Under the pieces are notes generated by a model. It saw nothing but the letters and a program-made list of their open reading frames with translations, was not told where the DNA came from and made no database searches. Of a stretch of 64,000 nucleotides of DNA, positions 38,301-47,420 are shown piece by piece (position 1 is the first letter of the stretch; each line of letters opens with the position of its first letter). The stretch spans positions 11,346,001-11,410,000 of the forward strand of contig JAKZAP010000018.1 of assembly GCA_023053575.1 (NCBI GenBank). The letters run 5' to 3'. Made by a program: the position numbers and the translations under genes. Origin of the DNA: Branchinecta lynchi. Lineage: Eukaryota > Arthropoda > Branchiopoda > Anostraca > Branchinectidae.

Positions 38301-41300
38301 ATCAATTTTTATGGCACTTGCAGCCTGAGGCTCAAGAGGGCTCAATCACAGTCCCGTCTGTCGGTCTGTCCGAGTTTTTTGTCACACTTTTTGAGTTAGG
38401 GTACTTCCAGATGTGCTAGGACCATGAAACTTGGCAGGCATATCAGGGACCCGACCAAACTAACCTGGAAATAATCAGTTTCCCGATCCGACCATATGCG
38501 GGGGAGTGGAGGGCGCTGGATACTTGAAAATTGAGGGCATTTTGTCACACTTTTTATGGCACTTGCCCTTCGGCCAAGTGCCATATAGCGATCGCAATTT
38601 CTGTCCGTCCGTCGGTCTGTCGGTCTGTCCAGGTTTTGCTAGTTCGGGCACTTCCACATAAGCTAGGACGATAAAACTTGGCAGGCGTATCAGGGACCCC
38701 AAATGATTAAGTTGGAAATAGTCACTTCCCCGATCCGAGCACCGTGGGGGAAGTGGAGGGAGGGGGAATCCGGAATCTTGAGGTATTTTTTAACTTTTGA
38801 ACGGGTGATCGGATCTCGATGAAACTTGATATTTGGAACGACCTCATGCCTCAGACGACCCACGTAAAATCCGGACCGGATCCGGTGACTTTTGGGGGGA
38901 GCTGCAGGGGGCAACCGGAAATCTTGGGAAACGCTATGAGTGGAGGGATCGAGATGAAACTTGGTGTGAAGACACCTAGCAAACACTAGATACACCATTG
39001 ACATAACCGAGCCGATTCAGGCACTGTGGGGGGAGTGGAGGGAGGGGGAATCCGGAATCTTGAGGTATTTATAACTTTTGAACGGGTGATCGGATCTCGA
39101 TGGAACTTGATATTTGGAAAGACTTCATGCCTCAGACGACCCACTTAAAATCCGGACCGGATCCGGTGACTTTTGGGGGGAGCTGGAGGAGGCAATCGGA
39201 AATCTTGGGAAACGCTATGAGTGGAGGGGTCGAGATGAAACTTGGTTGGAAGACACCTAGCAAACACTAGATACATCATTGACATGACCGAGCCGATTCG
39301 GGCACTGTCGGGGGAGTGGAGGGAGGGGGAATCCGGAATCTTGAGGTATTTATAACTTTTGAACGGGTGACCGGATCTCGATGAAACTTGATATTTGGAA
39401 CGACCTCATGCCTCAGACGGCCCACTTAAAATCCGGACCGGATCCGGTGACTTTTGGGGGGAGCTGGAGGGGGCAACCGGAAATCTTGGGAAACGCTATG
39501 AGTGGAGGGATAGAGATGAAACTTGGTGGGAAGACACCTAGCAAACACTAGTTACATCATTGACATGACCGAGCCGATTCGGGCACTGTCGGGGAAGTGG
39601 AGGGAGGGGGAATCCGGAATCTTGAGGTATTTATAACTTTTGAACGGGTGACCGGGTCTCGATGAAACTTGACATTTGGAAAGACCTCATGCCTCAGACG
39701 ACCCACTTAAAATCCGGACCGGATCCGGTGACTTTTGGGGGGAGCTGGAGGGGAGAACCGGAAATATTGGAAAACGCTACGAGTGGAGGGATCGAGATGA
39801 AACTTGGTGGGAAGACACCTAGCAAACACTAGATATATCATTGACATAACCGAGCCGTGCCTACTCGTAACAAGTGCCATATGAGCTCGTAGCTCTTGTT
39901 CGAGTTAGGGTACATCCAGATGTGCTAGGACCATGAAACTTGGCAGGCGTATCAGAGACCCGACCAAACGAACTTAGAAATAATCAGTTTTCCGATCCGA
40001 CCATTTTTTTTTGGTGGGAGGGGTGCAGGGCAGGGGAATCCGGGAAATTGAGTAGTATGTAACTTTCGAACGGGTGATCGGATTGTAATGAAACTTAATA
40101 ACTGAATAGATTTCATATCTGGGATGTCCCATTTAAAGTCTTGATTGGATTCGGTAGCCAGGGGGGATTTGGGGTGGGAGACCGGAAATTTCAAGAGACG
40201 GTTAGAAGGGATAGGAGTGAAACTTGCTGGGAAGAACAAGCATCTGCTCTAGATAAATCTTTTAGACAACTGTACTGGATCCGGACACTTGGGGGGGGGG
40301 GGGAGGGGGAGGTACCGGAATTCCGGTGATGGCGGTTTGTTGGATTTTCAAGATGAAACTTGGCAGACATATCAGGGACCCGATCAAACTGACTTAAAAA
40401 TAAAAAAAATTGTCGATCTGATAATGGTGGAGGAAGCAGAATCCGGAATATTCAGTCTTGCGTAACTTTGGAACGGGTGATCTGATTCGAGTGAAATTTA
40501 AGAATTGAACAGAGGACATTTCTTTGGTGCTCTTTTTCATATCCGGACCGGATCCGACAACTATTTGGGGGGGGGGGGGGATACGTGACCCACTTAGACT
40601 GAGAGATCGGGATTTAACTTTGTGGGAATAACAAACAGATGCTCTAGGTAAATCATTTACTGAATCGAATTGGCTACGGGCACCTTGGGGGAGTTTGGGG
40701 GGGTGGGGTCCGTAAGTCTCGAGAAACGGTTAAAATGGAGGGATCGGAGTGAAACTTACTGGGAAGAACAAACATCTGCTCCATGTAAATCTTTGATACA
40801 ATTTGACTGGCTCCGGACACTTGAGGGGGGGGGGGGGGGGAGGGGGTCTCCCGAAATTCCGGTTTTGGGGATTTTCACGACGAAACTTGGCAGGCATATC
40901 AGGGACCCGGTCAAACTGACTTGGAATAAAAAAAAATCCTCGATATGATAATCTTGGGGGGGGGGAGCTGAGGGAGGGGAATCCGGAATATTGAGTCATG
41001 CGTAACTTTGGGACGGGTGATCGGATTCGAGTGAAATTTAATAATTGAACAGAGGACATTTCTCCCCGGTGATCTTTTTCATTTCCGGACCGAATCCGAC
41101 AATTGTTGGGGGGGAGGGGGAATACTTGACCCGCTTAGACTGGTGTGATCGGGATCGAACTTCGTGGGAATAACAAACAGATGCTCTGGATTAATCATTT
41201 ACAGAACCGGATTGGCTCCGGGTATTGTGGGTGGAGTTGGAGGGGGGGGGGCTGGGATTCCGGTGATCGCGAGCTGAGGTACTTCCAGATGTGCTAGGAC

Positions 41301-44300
41301 GATGAAACTTCGCTGGAATATTGAAGATTCAACAACATTTGCTTAGAAATTGCTACTTCCCGAATCCGATTATTCCTTAAAGTACCAATCTTGACCGCAA
41401 AGGAAAAAAAATACTTTCAAGCAATAGGTATATGCATTTTCATGATGCCCATCAGCCCATTATCATTTTTGCCTCAAGGGTTTTGCGTACAAATGAAGTT
41501 CTAGCTCCCCTAGAGTGCGCATCTCAACCGCAAAGTCGAAACTAACTTTTGATCAATCAAAACATCTTAACCCATGCAAGTGCCATATGAGCTTACAGCT
41601 CTTGTTTTTTCAAGATGATCAGTACTTCTTTTTTGGAAAGGCTTGAACTGAATCACATTATCCAAGCTCCAACTAAATGTCTCGATTTTTTTTTTATTCG
41701 TCGTGAACAACAAGACCTAAGGTGTCGATGGGATCCCAAAAATCTAATATTTGATTCAGACAATCGGCTCTTGTCTTCGCCAGGTCCAGTCTTCGCCAAG
41801 CTAATCATCAGAGAAAACCAAGTTCAGATATACCTCTATAAGCCATGTCTAGTTTGACGATACTAACCAAGACTTCCTTTACTTCTGCCAAGTTTCCGGT
41901 TTCGCCCGAATTCCGAGCGAACCACTAGCCCAGCAAAAAAAAGAAAATCAAGAAAAAAATCCAGCATATCTCCTTATCCATATAAAGAACATCTAATCAA
42001 CTTTGAATAAAAGTTTGACTTAAAAAAAATTCCGGTTACAACCGGATTCCGGACTAATTATATGTCCGAGTAAAAAACGATTGTCATATACAGACTCGCC
42101 TCTCTTCTTACCCCTTATTCTGTCATCTAATCGAACTTTTGCTTTTAACAAATTTTTTGGTTTTGGCCAGATTCCGGGCGAACTAGTTGCCCGGCGAGAA
42201 AATGGTTTTCAGCTCGTGTTCAGTATGTCTTTTTACCCCTAAATCGAACATTTAATCAACTTCAATTGAAATTTTACTTTTAACCAACTTTCCGGCTTTT
42301 TCCGGATTCCGGACGAACTACTTGTCCGGCGAGAAAATGGTTTTCACTATCGTACTCAGCATGCCTTATTGCGCCATAAACGACTATCACATTAGCTGTT
42401 TAAAAATATTTTGTTTGTCCCTTAATTTGAACCCCCACCCCTAAATGTAGAGCTACATAGCCCATCTACGAACTTGACCTTACCCTTGACCCAATGAACC
42501 CTCACACCAAGTTTCATCAAGATATCTCATTCCCTTCGAGAGTCATCGTGCTCACAGACAGACGGATAGACGGACATTTTTGCGGTGTCATAGGTATTCC
42601 TCCACTTACGTTTTGGGATCCCAAAAACAGACGGGCAGATCCTGCTAGGTGGCCCTTACCTTCATTTGGGATTCGAAAAGGCCTTCTGGTCATACAGGAT
42701 TCCACAGAATTTGTCTGTGGCGCCTTTCGTAGTAGGCTGTATTTACTGGAAAGTCGCGTCATTTCATTCGAATTTTAGGCTTGGAATTTCGGGACTTGGG
42801 CCGCATTAAAAGCTATATAGGTTTTGTTGCGGAGAAGTAGCGTTTTGCCCGAAAAAAGTCATGGCCTACTCAAAAATTTCGCCTGCGGCGCTCATTTTCA
42901 TTCTGTCTGATATACAGTTTTGCGGATATAGTGCTGTGTTTCTTGGATATTGTTTATAACCGGTATGACTCTTGGGGCTTCTGTCTGTCAGTCGTATATT
43001 TTAAGATACTCACCTCCCACGCCCAAGCCCTTTAAACCGCTTCTGAGCTCGGAGTTACAACTAGGTGATGTGGTTTCGAGGGTGGTTGATGGAAATGGGC
43101 TTGGCTTGGAAATGATGAAAATATGTTAAGTGGGCCTGGGGCCACAACTCTAGGCTTCTAATCCTCAGTCTTCAACGCTTGCAGTTATCACGAGTTTTAC
43201 TATCACACATGAGACGAAAAGCAGAAACGGGCGGCAGGGCGCCGGTAGGCGCCCAGACCCCCCCCCCCTCGAGTTTTGGCTAGCGACGCCCCGAACTAGT
43301 GGTAAGACATTTTTCAATTCCCGAAAGACTTCGAATATATCTTTAAACTTTATGTTTGTTTCGAGGCTCTACTGGCGGCTTTTGCGATCATGTCGGAACA
43401 AGGCTAACTCGTTTTTGAACTCTTCTCGGCTTATCACCGGAGAGGAGTTGAGAAAGCTGTCGAAACTGGAGTAGACGGTACCGTGATATTATTCCTGGAA
43501 TAGTATTTGTAGTTGGAAATGATGGAAATTTCAGTAGGTTGCCTAACTCGTGAAAGCTACAGAAACTTAGGAGATTACCGGAATCGCCCGCTGAATTTCG
43601 GTACGCTGTTTTCTCTGTCTGCAAGAATCAGTCTGGTCATCCTACTCCTAGTAAGCTGTGAGTCTATATGTGAGTCTCCGGTAGGCAGCAGATTCCCTGA
43701 GCCAAATTCTAGTAAATTCCGTGGAGCAAAGTCCGGTAGATTCCCTGATCCAGCCTCCAGTAAATTACCTGAGACAAGTTCCGATAGATTCCCTGAGAAA
43801 GATTTCGGTAGATCCCTGAGCAAAATTCTGGTAGATTCCCTGAGCAAAATTCTGGTTGATTTCTCTGAGCAAAATTCCGGTACATTCCCTGAGAAAAGTT
43901 AAAGTAGGTTACGCTTGGGCAAACTCCAGTATATCCCCTGATCCAACTTCCAGTAAAATCCCTGACACAAGTTTGTGCCCGAGCAAAATTCCGGTAGGTT
44001 CCCTGAGCAATAATCCGGTAGGTTCCATAAAATCGTCTAGTTAGCTGAATTTGACAAATTTTAACTGGCACGACATTCTGGGGGGGGGGGCAGCAACCCT
44101 CCCACACACCCCTTCGGGACGCCCCTGCCCTCAGCTCTCATGTGTGAGACTTTGGAACACCAAAGTACCGGGGTGAATTGTCTCCCAGCCCGGTGCGGAG
44201 TCGTTCAGAAAATCCAGGGTTTCTACTCTTTGGGTCTTACTTGGCTCTCACGCACCAGATCATAATCAGTCAGTGGTCTTATTTCAAGGGAAGGGTCAAC

Positions 44301-46535
44301 CGCCACTTACGATCCAGGCAAAACTAAATTTCTGTGGAGCCGCTGTAAACTCTCTTTTTGGGATCCTAAAACGTAAGTAGCGGGATACCTATGACATCGC
44401 AAAAGTTGTCTGTCCGTCCGCTGTCCGTCTGTGCTCACTATAATTCTCGAAGGGAATGACGTATTTTGATGAAATATGGTGTGAGCATTCTTTGGGTCAA
44501 TTTCGTAGATGGGCTCTGTAGCCCTATATTTGGGGGAGGGGGTTTAAATTAAGGGGCAAATGCAATATTTTTAAACAGATAATGTGATTTTGGGGTAAGA
44601 AGACATGCTGAACACGATGGTGAAAACCATTTTGTCATCGGACAAGTAGTTAGCCCGGAATCTGGCCAAAACCGGAAAGTTTGTTAAAAGTAAAAGTTCT
44701 ATTTGAAGTTGATTAGATGTTCGATTTAGGGGTAGGAGGACATGCTGAAATTTATGGTGAAAACCATTTTCTCGCCGGACAGGTAGTTCGCCCGGAATCC
44801 GGCCAAAACCGGAAAGTTTGTTAAAAGTAAAAGTTTTATTTGGAGTTGATTAGATGTTCGATTTGGGGGAAAGAAGACATCTGAAGACTTTAGTGAACAA
44901 TTTTTCTACCCGGGCAAGTAGTTCGCTCGGAATCCGACCAACCGGAAAAAGTTACCGGAAGAGTTAAAGTTTTATTCGTAGTTGATTAGATATCCCATTT
45001 AAGGGTAAGAAGAGATGCTGAATCCCTGTATGAAAATGTTTTTCACCCGAACATATAGTTTGATCGGAATCCGGCTGGAGCCCGAAGATTTGTTATAATT
45101 TAAATTCTTATTTGAAGTTGATTAGATGTTCAATATTGAGGAAAGATGATTCTCTGAGATCGTTTTTTAGCTTTCTTTTTTCGCCGGACAATTAGTTCCT
45201 GAATTCGGCTGAAACCGGGAAATTGGCAGATGTGGCAGGAAGTTTTCGTCAAAACAGATATGACTTGTAGCGGTAAACACGCATGCTGAATCCGTATCTG
45301 AACTTGGATTTCTCAGATGATTAGCTATTGGCCTTAATCTGTTTCTGAATTTGAATAGTAAAAATGTTCAAGGAGTCTGGCGAAGACGAGACCCAATTGT
45401 CTAGATGAAATATTGAATTTTTGGGATCCCATCGAAACCTTTGGTCTGTTACCTTTTGCCAACGAAGAAACTACTGTTTATTTTTTCTATTATTATTTCG
45501 ACTTTCCAGGGTGTCTCATATGATCATGTAGAGATGAACTTCTACCTCAACGGAAAATGCTTAGACTGCCCTGTGACGGGAATACGAGGGGAGGTGTATC
45601 CCGCATTTTACGGTAAGACCTTAAATTACCTTAAATCGCACTTCTTGCGAAGTGCGCTATGCCGCTAGAGAGAACAAGAAAACTCGCATGATCCTCAGAC
45701 ACCTTCAGCTAGCCGTCAGGAACGACGAGGAATTCAACAAGCTCCTGTCTGGAGTCACCATCGCCCAGGGTGGTGTCTTGCCCAGCATCCAGGCCGTCCT
45801 CCTCCCCTAGAAGACCCAGAAGCCAGCCAATACATAAACCAACCCATCGACCCGTCCCCCTCTAACGCGGCATGTCTCTAGCGAAACGTAAGCGCATGGT
45901 TCTTTACTCCAAGAGACTTAACGAGGACAGATTTTTTTTGGAAGAAGGATAACGTAACACTAAATACCGAAGTGGGAAGTGACGACTCAAAGACTCGACA
46001 CTCCCGCTACCCTACTTTTCCACTTGTGACGCATAACTGTCATGAAGCCCGTCCGGATACATAAATTACTGCGGTTTAATGTGACAGGCACAAGTTTGAG
46101 TCCATCCCAGCGTGAGAATGGCTTTCCCGAACCCTGCCCAGATGCTTGTTATAGATCTCAGAACAGAAACATGGCAATCCTTCCGACGGCAATCCAAGCG
46201 CCTTAGGGAGCTGTTTGCTTGACCAACTACACTGTAAAAAGTCTCTCCAAGTAAGGATTAAAGTTAACTGCAGTATTTGCTACTGGGATTAACCTTATCT
46301 CTACTGGGATAAGATTAATCCGAATTATAGATAATCTTATCTCAGTAGAGACAAGATTAATCCCAGTAGCAAATACAGATTTTTTGTATAGTGTGATATT
46401 TTTGTGTCCTAGCCAGTATCCTTCCTTCCAGTCGACGACGGAGCCATTCTGGACGTATCGTTCCGGAATTTCCAACAGGATCCTCCACCCGGATTCGACA
46501 AAATCATGATAGAAAAGTCAATACTGGAAGCATAA
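23219..46535 (+). CDS. SPRYD7: SPRY domain-containing protein 7 (5 exons)
   Basis: Small intracellular protein that is almost entirely one SPRY/B30.2 beta-sandwich, a protein-interaction fold; its molecular role is poorly known. Coding exons are 23219-23336, 35295-35411, 35961-36121, 45510-45612 and 46432-46535. All junctions are GT..AG and in frame, giving 200 codons plus TAA (vertebrate orthologues are about 196). Recognisable blocks: N-terminus with [85 protein letters not shown] and [11 protein letters not shown]. Exon 1 starts at the ATG of MSSFLCC, which aligns with the family start. No lesion is seen. Expression across a 23-kb, repeat-packed locus implies heavy intron removal. Confidence 0.95.
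23600..23890 (+). pseudogene. 3' fragment of a non-LTR reverse transcriptase
   Basis: Plus-strand translation contains [20 protein letters not shown], then [13 protein letters not shown] and [11 protein letters not shown] followed by TAG. This is the conserved C-terminal end of LINE ORF2 (CNFFSNR..LWN.L..F K..LD). 5'-truncated; in SPRYD7 intron 1, sense orientation. Confidence 0.85.
23918..24394 (+). repeat. inverted repeat arm 1 (partner at 28333-28850)
   Basis: About 480 bp that reappears reverse-complemented at 28333-28850; shared landmarks include GGGAAGTTCAATATCTCGTT, GTGCACAGCTGGTGCAGG and TTTATTTTTGCAAATATGTT. The left part is made of degenerate 20-25-bp phrases like TTGAATTCCCAAAAGTTGTA. 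A shorter third copy is at 31302-31376. Confidence 0.75.
24395..26081 (+). other. SPRYD7 intron 1 stretch, little recognised
   Basis: Contains an 18-base T run (24484), an (AT) microsatellite near 25231 and, at about 25850-26070, two similar phrases GTAGTATGACACA / GTAGTATGTATGACACA. No coding motif. Confidence 0.5.
26082..27014 (+). repeat. family B repeat, copy at 26 kb
   Basis: Begins TTTTTATGGCACTTGCCC in a hairpin (GGCACTTG..CAAGTGCC), then GTCGGTCC, CTAGGACGATGAAACTTGGC and AGGGACC(G/C)GACC. Three successive satellite units follow, with GATGAAACTTGGT..GAACAAGCACAAG and CCGGAACGGATCCGCTCAC. G runs up to 8. Confidence 0.8.
27122..27706 (-). pseudogene. 5'-truncated non-LTR retrotransposon with target duplication
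   Basis: Minus-strand translation gives [20 protein letters not shown], then [14 protein letters not shown] and [19 protein letters not shown], the thumb and C-terminal blocks of LINE ORF2. The 3' end is a pentamer tail (ATTCT)n at 27122-27146. 8-bp direct repeats TACGAGAT flank it exactly (27114-27121 and 27707-27714), defining a 585-bp insertion. Confidence 0.88.
28333..28850 (-). repeat. inverted repeat arm 2 (partner at 23918-24394)
   Basis: Reverse complement of arm 1, about 4 kb away in the same intron; could fold into a long hairpin in SPRYD7 pre-mRNA. Confidence 0.75.
29082..31252. mobile_element. foldback transposon with satellite-built inverted repeats and 9-bp TSD
   Basis: Ends GGCAGTGTCCATCGTTCTCC (left) and the complement of the right end GGCAGTGTCTATCCTTCTCC are inverted repeats, 33 of 37 positions matching by my count. 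Perfect 9-bp direct repeats TTGTTAATA flank it (29073-29081 and 31253-31261). The body is a tandem array of modules bracketed by TCGGGGAAT and TGTTCCCCGA, in one orientation up to about 30730 and in the opposite orientation after it. No transposase inside. A 9-bp duplication fits Mutator-like and Drosophila FB-type foldback elements. One LINE fragment is inserted at 29346-29720. Confidence 0.88.
29346..29720 (-). pseudogene. 5'-truncated non-LTR retrotransposon inside the foldback element
   Basis: Minus-strand frame ends in a CCHC-type knuckle, [18 protein letters not shown] (C-x2-C-x8-H-x4-C), then a tail to VKSI and stop, as at the C-terminus of some LINE ORF2 proteins. 8-bp repeats ATCAAATA flank it exactly (29338-29345, 29721-29728). 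It is therefore younger than the array. The frame retains only the last ~79 codons. Confidence 0.88.
31262..33028 (+). other. SPRYD7 intron 1 stretch, little recognised
   Basis: 31302-31376 is a short third copy of the 23918/28333 repeat. 31430-31520 has a 40-bp near duplication of CTGTGATACTCTTATAATTT. The rest is AT-rich and unassigned. Confidence 0.5.
33029..33480 (-). pseudogene. decayed 3' end of a non-LTR retrotransposon
   Basis: On the minus strand, blocks FWNNLPASI and [13 protein letters not shown] appear in different frames (typical WN.LP..I ... F...L..YLL end of RT ORFs). The 3' tail is (TTCC)n at 33029-33052. An 18-base T run splits it. Dead copy. Confidence 0.6.
33840..34190 (-). 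pseudogene. 3' fragment of a non-LTR retrotransposon with C-terminal zinc knuckle
   Basis: The minus frame 33890-34180 contains [20 protein letters not shown] (C-x2-C-x8-H-x4-C), closely like the fragment at 29346-29720, so both belong to one LINE family. About 96 codons remain. Confidence 0.75.
34200..35294 (+). other. end of SPRYD7 intron 1 with family A fragment
   Basis: 34960-35058 is the 5' end of a family A repeat in minus orientation (CACACCAA, TGTCGTGCTGA, GTCATAGGTATCCC(G/T), ACATTTTGGGATCCCAAAAG). Two ACTGGGCCCGGATTG phrases lie at 32601 and 34698. Otherwise unassigned. Confidence 0.5.
35295..35411 (+). CDS. SPRYD7: SPRYD7 exon 2
   Basis: Acceptor GTTTACAG; encodes [20 protein letters not shown] to EIKVQQG, the first strands of the SPRY domain. 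Donor GTAAAT. Confidence 0.95.
35412..35960 (+). other. SPRYD7 intron 2, no recognised feature
   Basis: 550-bp intron without recognised repeat or coding motif. Confidence 0.7.
35961..36121 (+). CDS. SPRYD7: SPRYD7 exon 3
   Basis: Encodes [19 protein letters not shown] through [11 protein letters not shown] to GDIV, the SPRY core. Acceptor CTATTTTAG; using the first AG keeps the length of the family alignment. Confidence 0.95.
36311..36484. mobile_element. palindromic MITE (ACACTGTAAAAAG ends), copy 1
   Basis: Ends TACGCTGTAAA / TTTACAGTGTA. The interior contains GGGATAA(A/G)..TTATCCCAGTA in both orientations, so most of its 170 bp can fold. A TA target is likely. Located at the start of SPRYD7 intron 3. 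Confidence 0.75.
36531..37490 (+). repeat. family B repeat, copy at 36.5 kb
   Basis: Diverged copy beginning TTTTATGGCACTCACAG, with GTCTGTCGGTTGGTC, CACTTCCACTTGAGCTCGATC-like phrase, repeated (G/T)ATGAAACTTG and CCGGAAATTTTC(T/C). G runs to 9. Confidence 0.65.
37625..37745 (+). repeat. 42-bp hairpin minisatellite
   Basis: Three units starting near 37630, 37672 and 37714; each holds GGGCGCTCGCAGAGCGCCC, a perfect 7-bp-stem hairpin, plus an AT-rich spacer. In one frame this reads as a 14-residue repeat, which I take as incidental. Confidence 0.8.
38306..41608 (+). repeat. family B block: nested copies and 282-bp satellite
   Basis: Starts TTTTTATGGCACTTGCAG; a nested start TTTTTATGGCACTTGCCC at 38552; an end CAAGTGCCATATGAGCTCGTAGCTCTTGTT-like at 39870-39900 and again at 41576-41608. 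Inside, four near-identical units of 281-282 bp start at 38739, 39021, 39302 and 39583 with GCAC(T/C)GT(G/C)GGGG. Further diverged units run 39950-41290 with G runs up to 13. Confidence 0.85.
41728..42627 (-). repeat. family A repeat, copy 3
   Basis: Full-length-looking minus copy from GGGATCCCAAAAA (41730) to TTTTGGGATCCCAAAAAC (42627), with three internal CCGGATTCCGG modules and TCGTGCTCACAGACAGACGG near the 5' end. Confidence 0.85.
42628..43240 (+). other. unassigned intronic stretch
   Basis: SPRYD7 intron 3; no recognisable motif apart from the right-hand AAACGGGCG modules near 43223. Confidence 0.5.
43670..44035. repeat. 24-bp minisatellite (CCGGTAGATTCCCTGAGCAAAATT)
   Basis: About 14 degenerate tandem units of the type GGTAGATTCCCTGAGCAAAA. 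Adjacent right end GGGACGCCCCTG near 44120 is a CAGGGGCG-type terminus in minus orientation, so the array may be the interior of another such element. Confidence 0.8.
44355..45434 (+). repeat. family A repeat, copy 4
   Basis: Begins CTTTTTGGGATCCTAAAACG and ends GAATTTTTGGGATCCCATCG, with five internal modules (CCGGAATC(C/T)GG..AAACCGGAAA, GAAGTTGATTAGAT). It lies in inverted orientation to copy 3, and the flanking sequence past the end is also shared (CATCGA(A/C)ACCTT(T/A)GGTCT). Confidence 0.85.
45510..45612 (+). CDS. SPRYD7: SPRYD7 exon 4
   Basis: Encodes [20 protein letters not shown] and [12 protein letters not shown]. Acceptor ACTTTCCAG, donor GTAAGA. It is flanked by a related MITE on either side (36311 and 46228). 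Confidence 0.95.
45661..45837 (+). pseudogene. histone H2A 3' fragment with an internal stop
   Basis: Reads [20 protein letters not shown], then [20 protein letters not shown] and PSIQAVLLP in one frame, unmistakably the second half of H2A. TAG at 45808-45810 stands where H2A normally has Lys (AAG), and the frame then continues KTQKPANT to TAA at 45835-45837. The N-terminal half is missing. No histone 3' stem-loop was seen downstream. It sits 48 bp behind SPRYD7 exon 4, in intron 4: a dead gene fragment or retrocopy. Confidence 0.92.
46228..46395. mobile_element. palindromic MITE (ACACTGTAAAAAG ends), copy 2
   Basis: Ends TACACTGTAAAAAGTCTC and TTTTTGTATAGTGT; interior TTTGCTACTGGGATTAACC.. 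and ..GATTAATCCCAGTAGCAAA form a long hairpin. Same family as 36311-36484; the two bracket SPRYD7 exon 4. Confidence 0.78.
46432..46535 (+). CDS. SPRYD7: SPRYD7 exon 5, with stop
   Basis: Acceptor CCTTCCTTCCAG; encodes [20 protein letters not shown] and the last residues SILEA, then TAA at 46533-46535. No AATAAA was recognised close downstream; AATAAT at about 46606 is the nearest candidate. Confidence 0.93.
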
Positions 46536-46750
46536 CAACTTCGAACGCCATTCCAAGAAGTACATCTCTACCAATGAACGCCCTTAAAATTTCAGCGACA
46601 GGAATAATATTTTCCGGATAATTTTGTAAGCGTTTAGCACACTAGCCTAAGAAGTTGTGCGTTATGAGCAATTTACGCTCAACGCAAGTCGCCATCTACC
46701 GCAGAAACAGGTTATCGGTTGACATCACGTATGTTGTGGTAAGCCACAAT

Positions 46751-46995
46751 AGTTGCGTTTTTGATCGAAGTTTGAAGTTACCTTCAACCTCAAAGGTCTC
46801 TGCTTAAATACCGTTTTTGGTCGCCGGTCACATTCCTTCGTCCTTCAAACTCTGACTGACCGTCGAACTTCGTGCGCTAGCAAGTTCGAAGTTTGCTTGA
46901 ATCGTCGAAGAAACGTCGACCTGGCAAGGATCGCCGGAGTCATTAAGCAACCGGCTAAGCGAACAGCTAAGAAAACTTCGATCAAAAACGCAACT
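46751..46995. mobile_element. AGTTGCG-type MITE, copy 4
   Basis: Ends AGTTGCGTTTTTGATCGAAG and CTTCGATCAAAAACGCAACT are perfect inverted repeats over 20 bp; 3-bp flanks AAT/AAT. The interior is unrelated to copies 1-2, containing GTCGAAG/CTTCGAAC phrases. 245 bp. Confidence 0.85.
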
Positions 46996-47059
46996 AATGA
47001 TTGGAAGACAGCCAGCCAGGTTTAAGCTGATATTTACAGTAGTGCGCAAATGCGATATA

Positions 47060-47420
47060 TCCTATTTATTTTATTTTTATTTATTTCAAAATATAGCCAA
47101 CTGGGGCTGCTACATAACAACTCATTTATATACACTAAGAAAAAAAAATAAAAAATATGCTGAAGGCACGAAGCCTCCAACAAAGTACTCAATCAGAGTG
47201 GGTCAACCCACTCGATTGAAGCTAAGATTTAAAGAGTTTAGTGCCCGTGCTTTAAGTAGAGCGGATTAATCTAGTCGGTTCTTTCGTGTTAGCCGCATGA
47301 TAGATAGATAGATACTTTAATTTTAGCCATACACAAAATCATACATTTTTAAACACTTCGAGAGAGCGATTATATAAACTCACATGTAAAACGCTTTAAA
47401 CTTTGACATGTATTCGTTCA
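47060..47420 (-). repeat. two probable retroelement 3' ends
   Basis: (ATTTATTTT)-rich tail at 47063-47090 and (TAGA)n at 47299-47313 each lead rightward into unrelated sequence, as the minus-strand LINE tails elsewhere do. No RT motif was recognised. Confidence 0.4.

Larger units (their letters stand above)
37580..43294. mobile_element. possible 5.7-kb hAT-like composite (CAGGGGCG ends)
   Basis: Left end CAGGGGCGCCGCTATGGGG and right end CCCCTCGAGTTTTGGCTAGCGACGCCCCGA have the order of the small CAGGGGCG MITEs. 8-bp flanks are ACTATTGG and ACTAGTGG (7 of 8). Both ends carry AAACGGGCG modules inside. No transposase is seen; the interior is family B satellite (38306-41608) and a family A copy (41728-42627), which look nested. 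The pairing of ends is inference. Confidence 0.45.
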
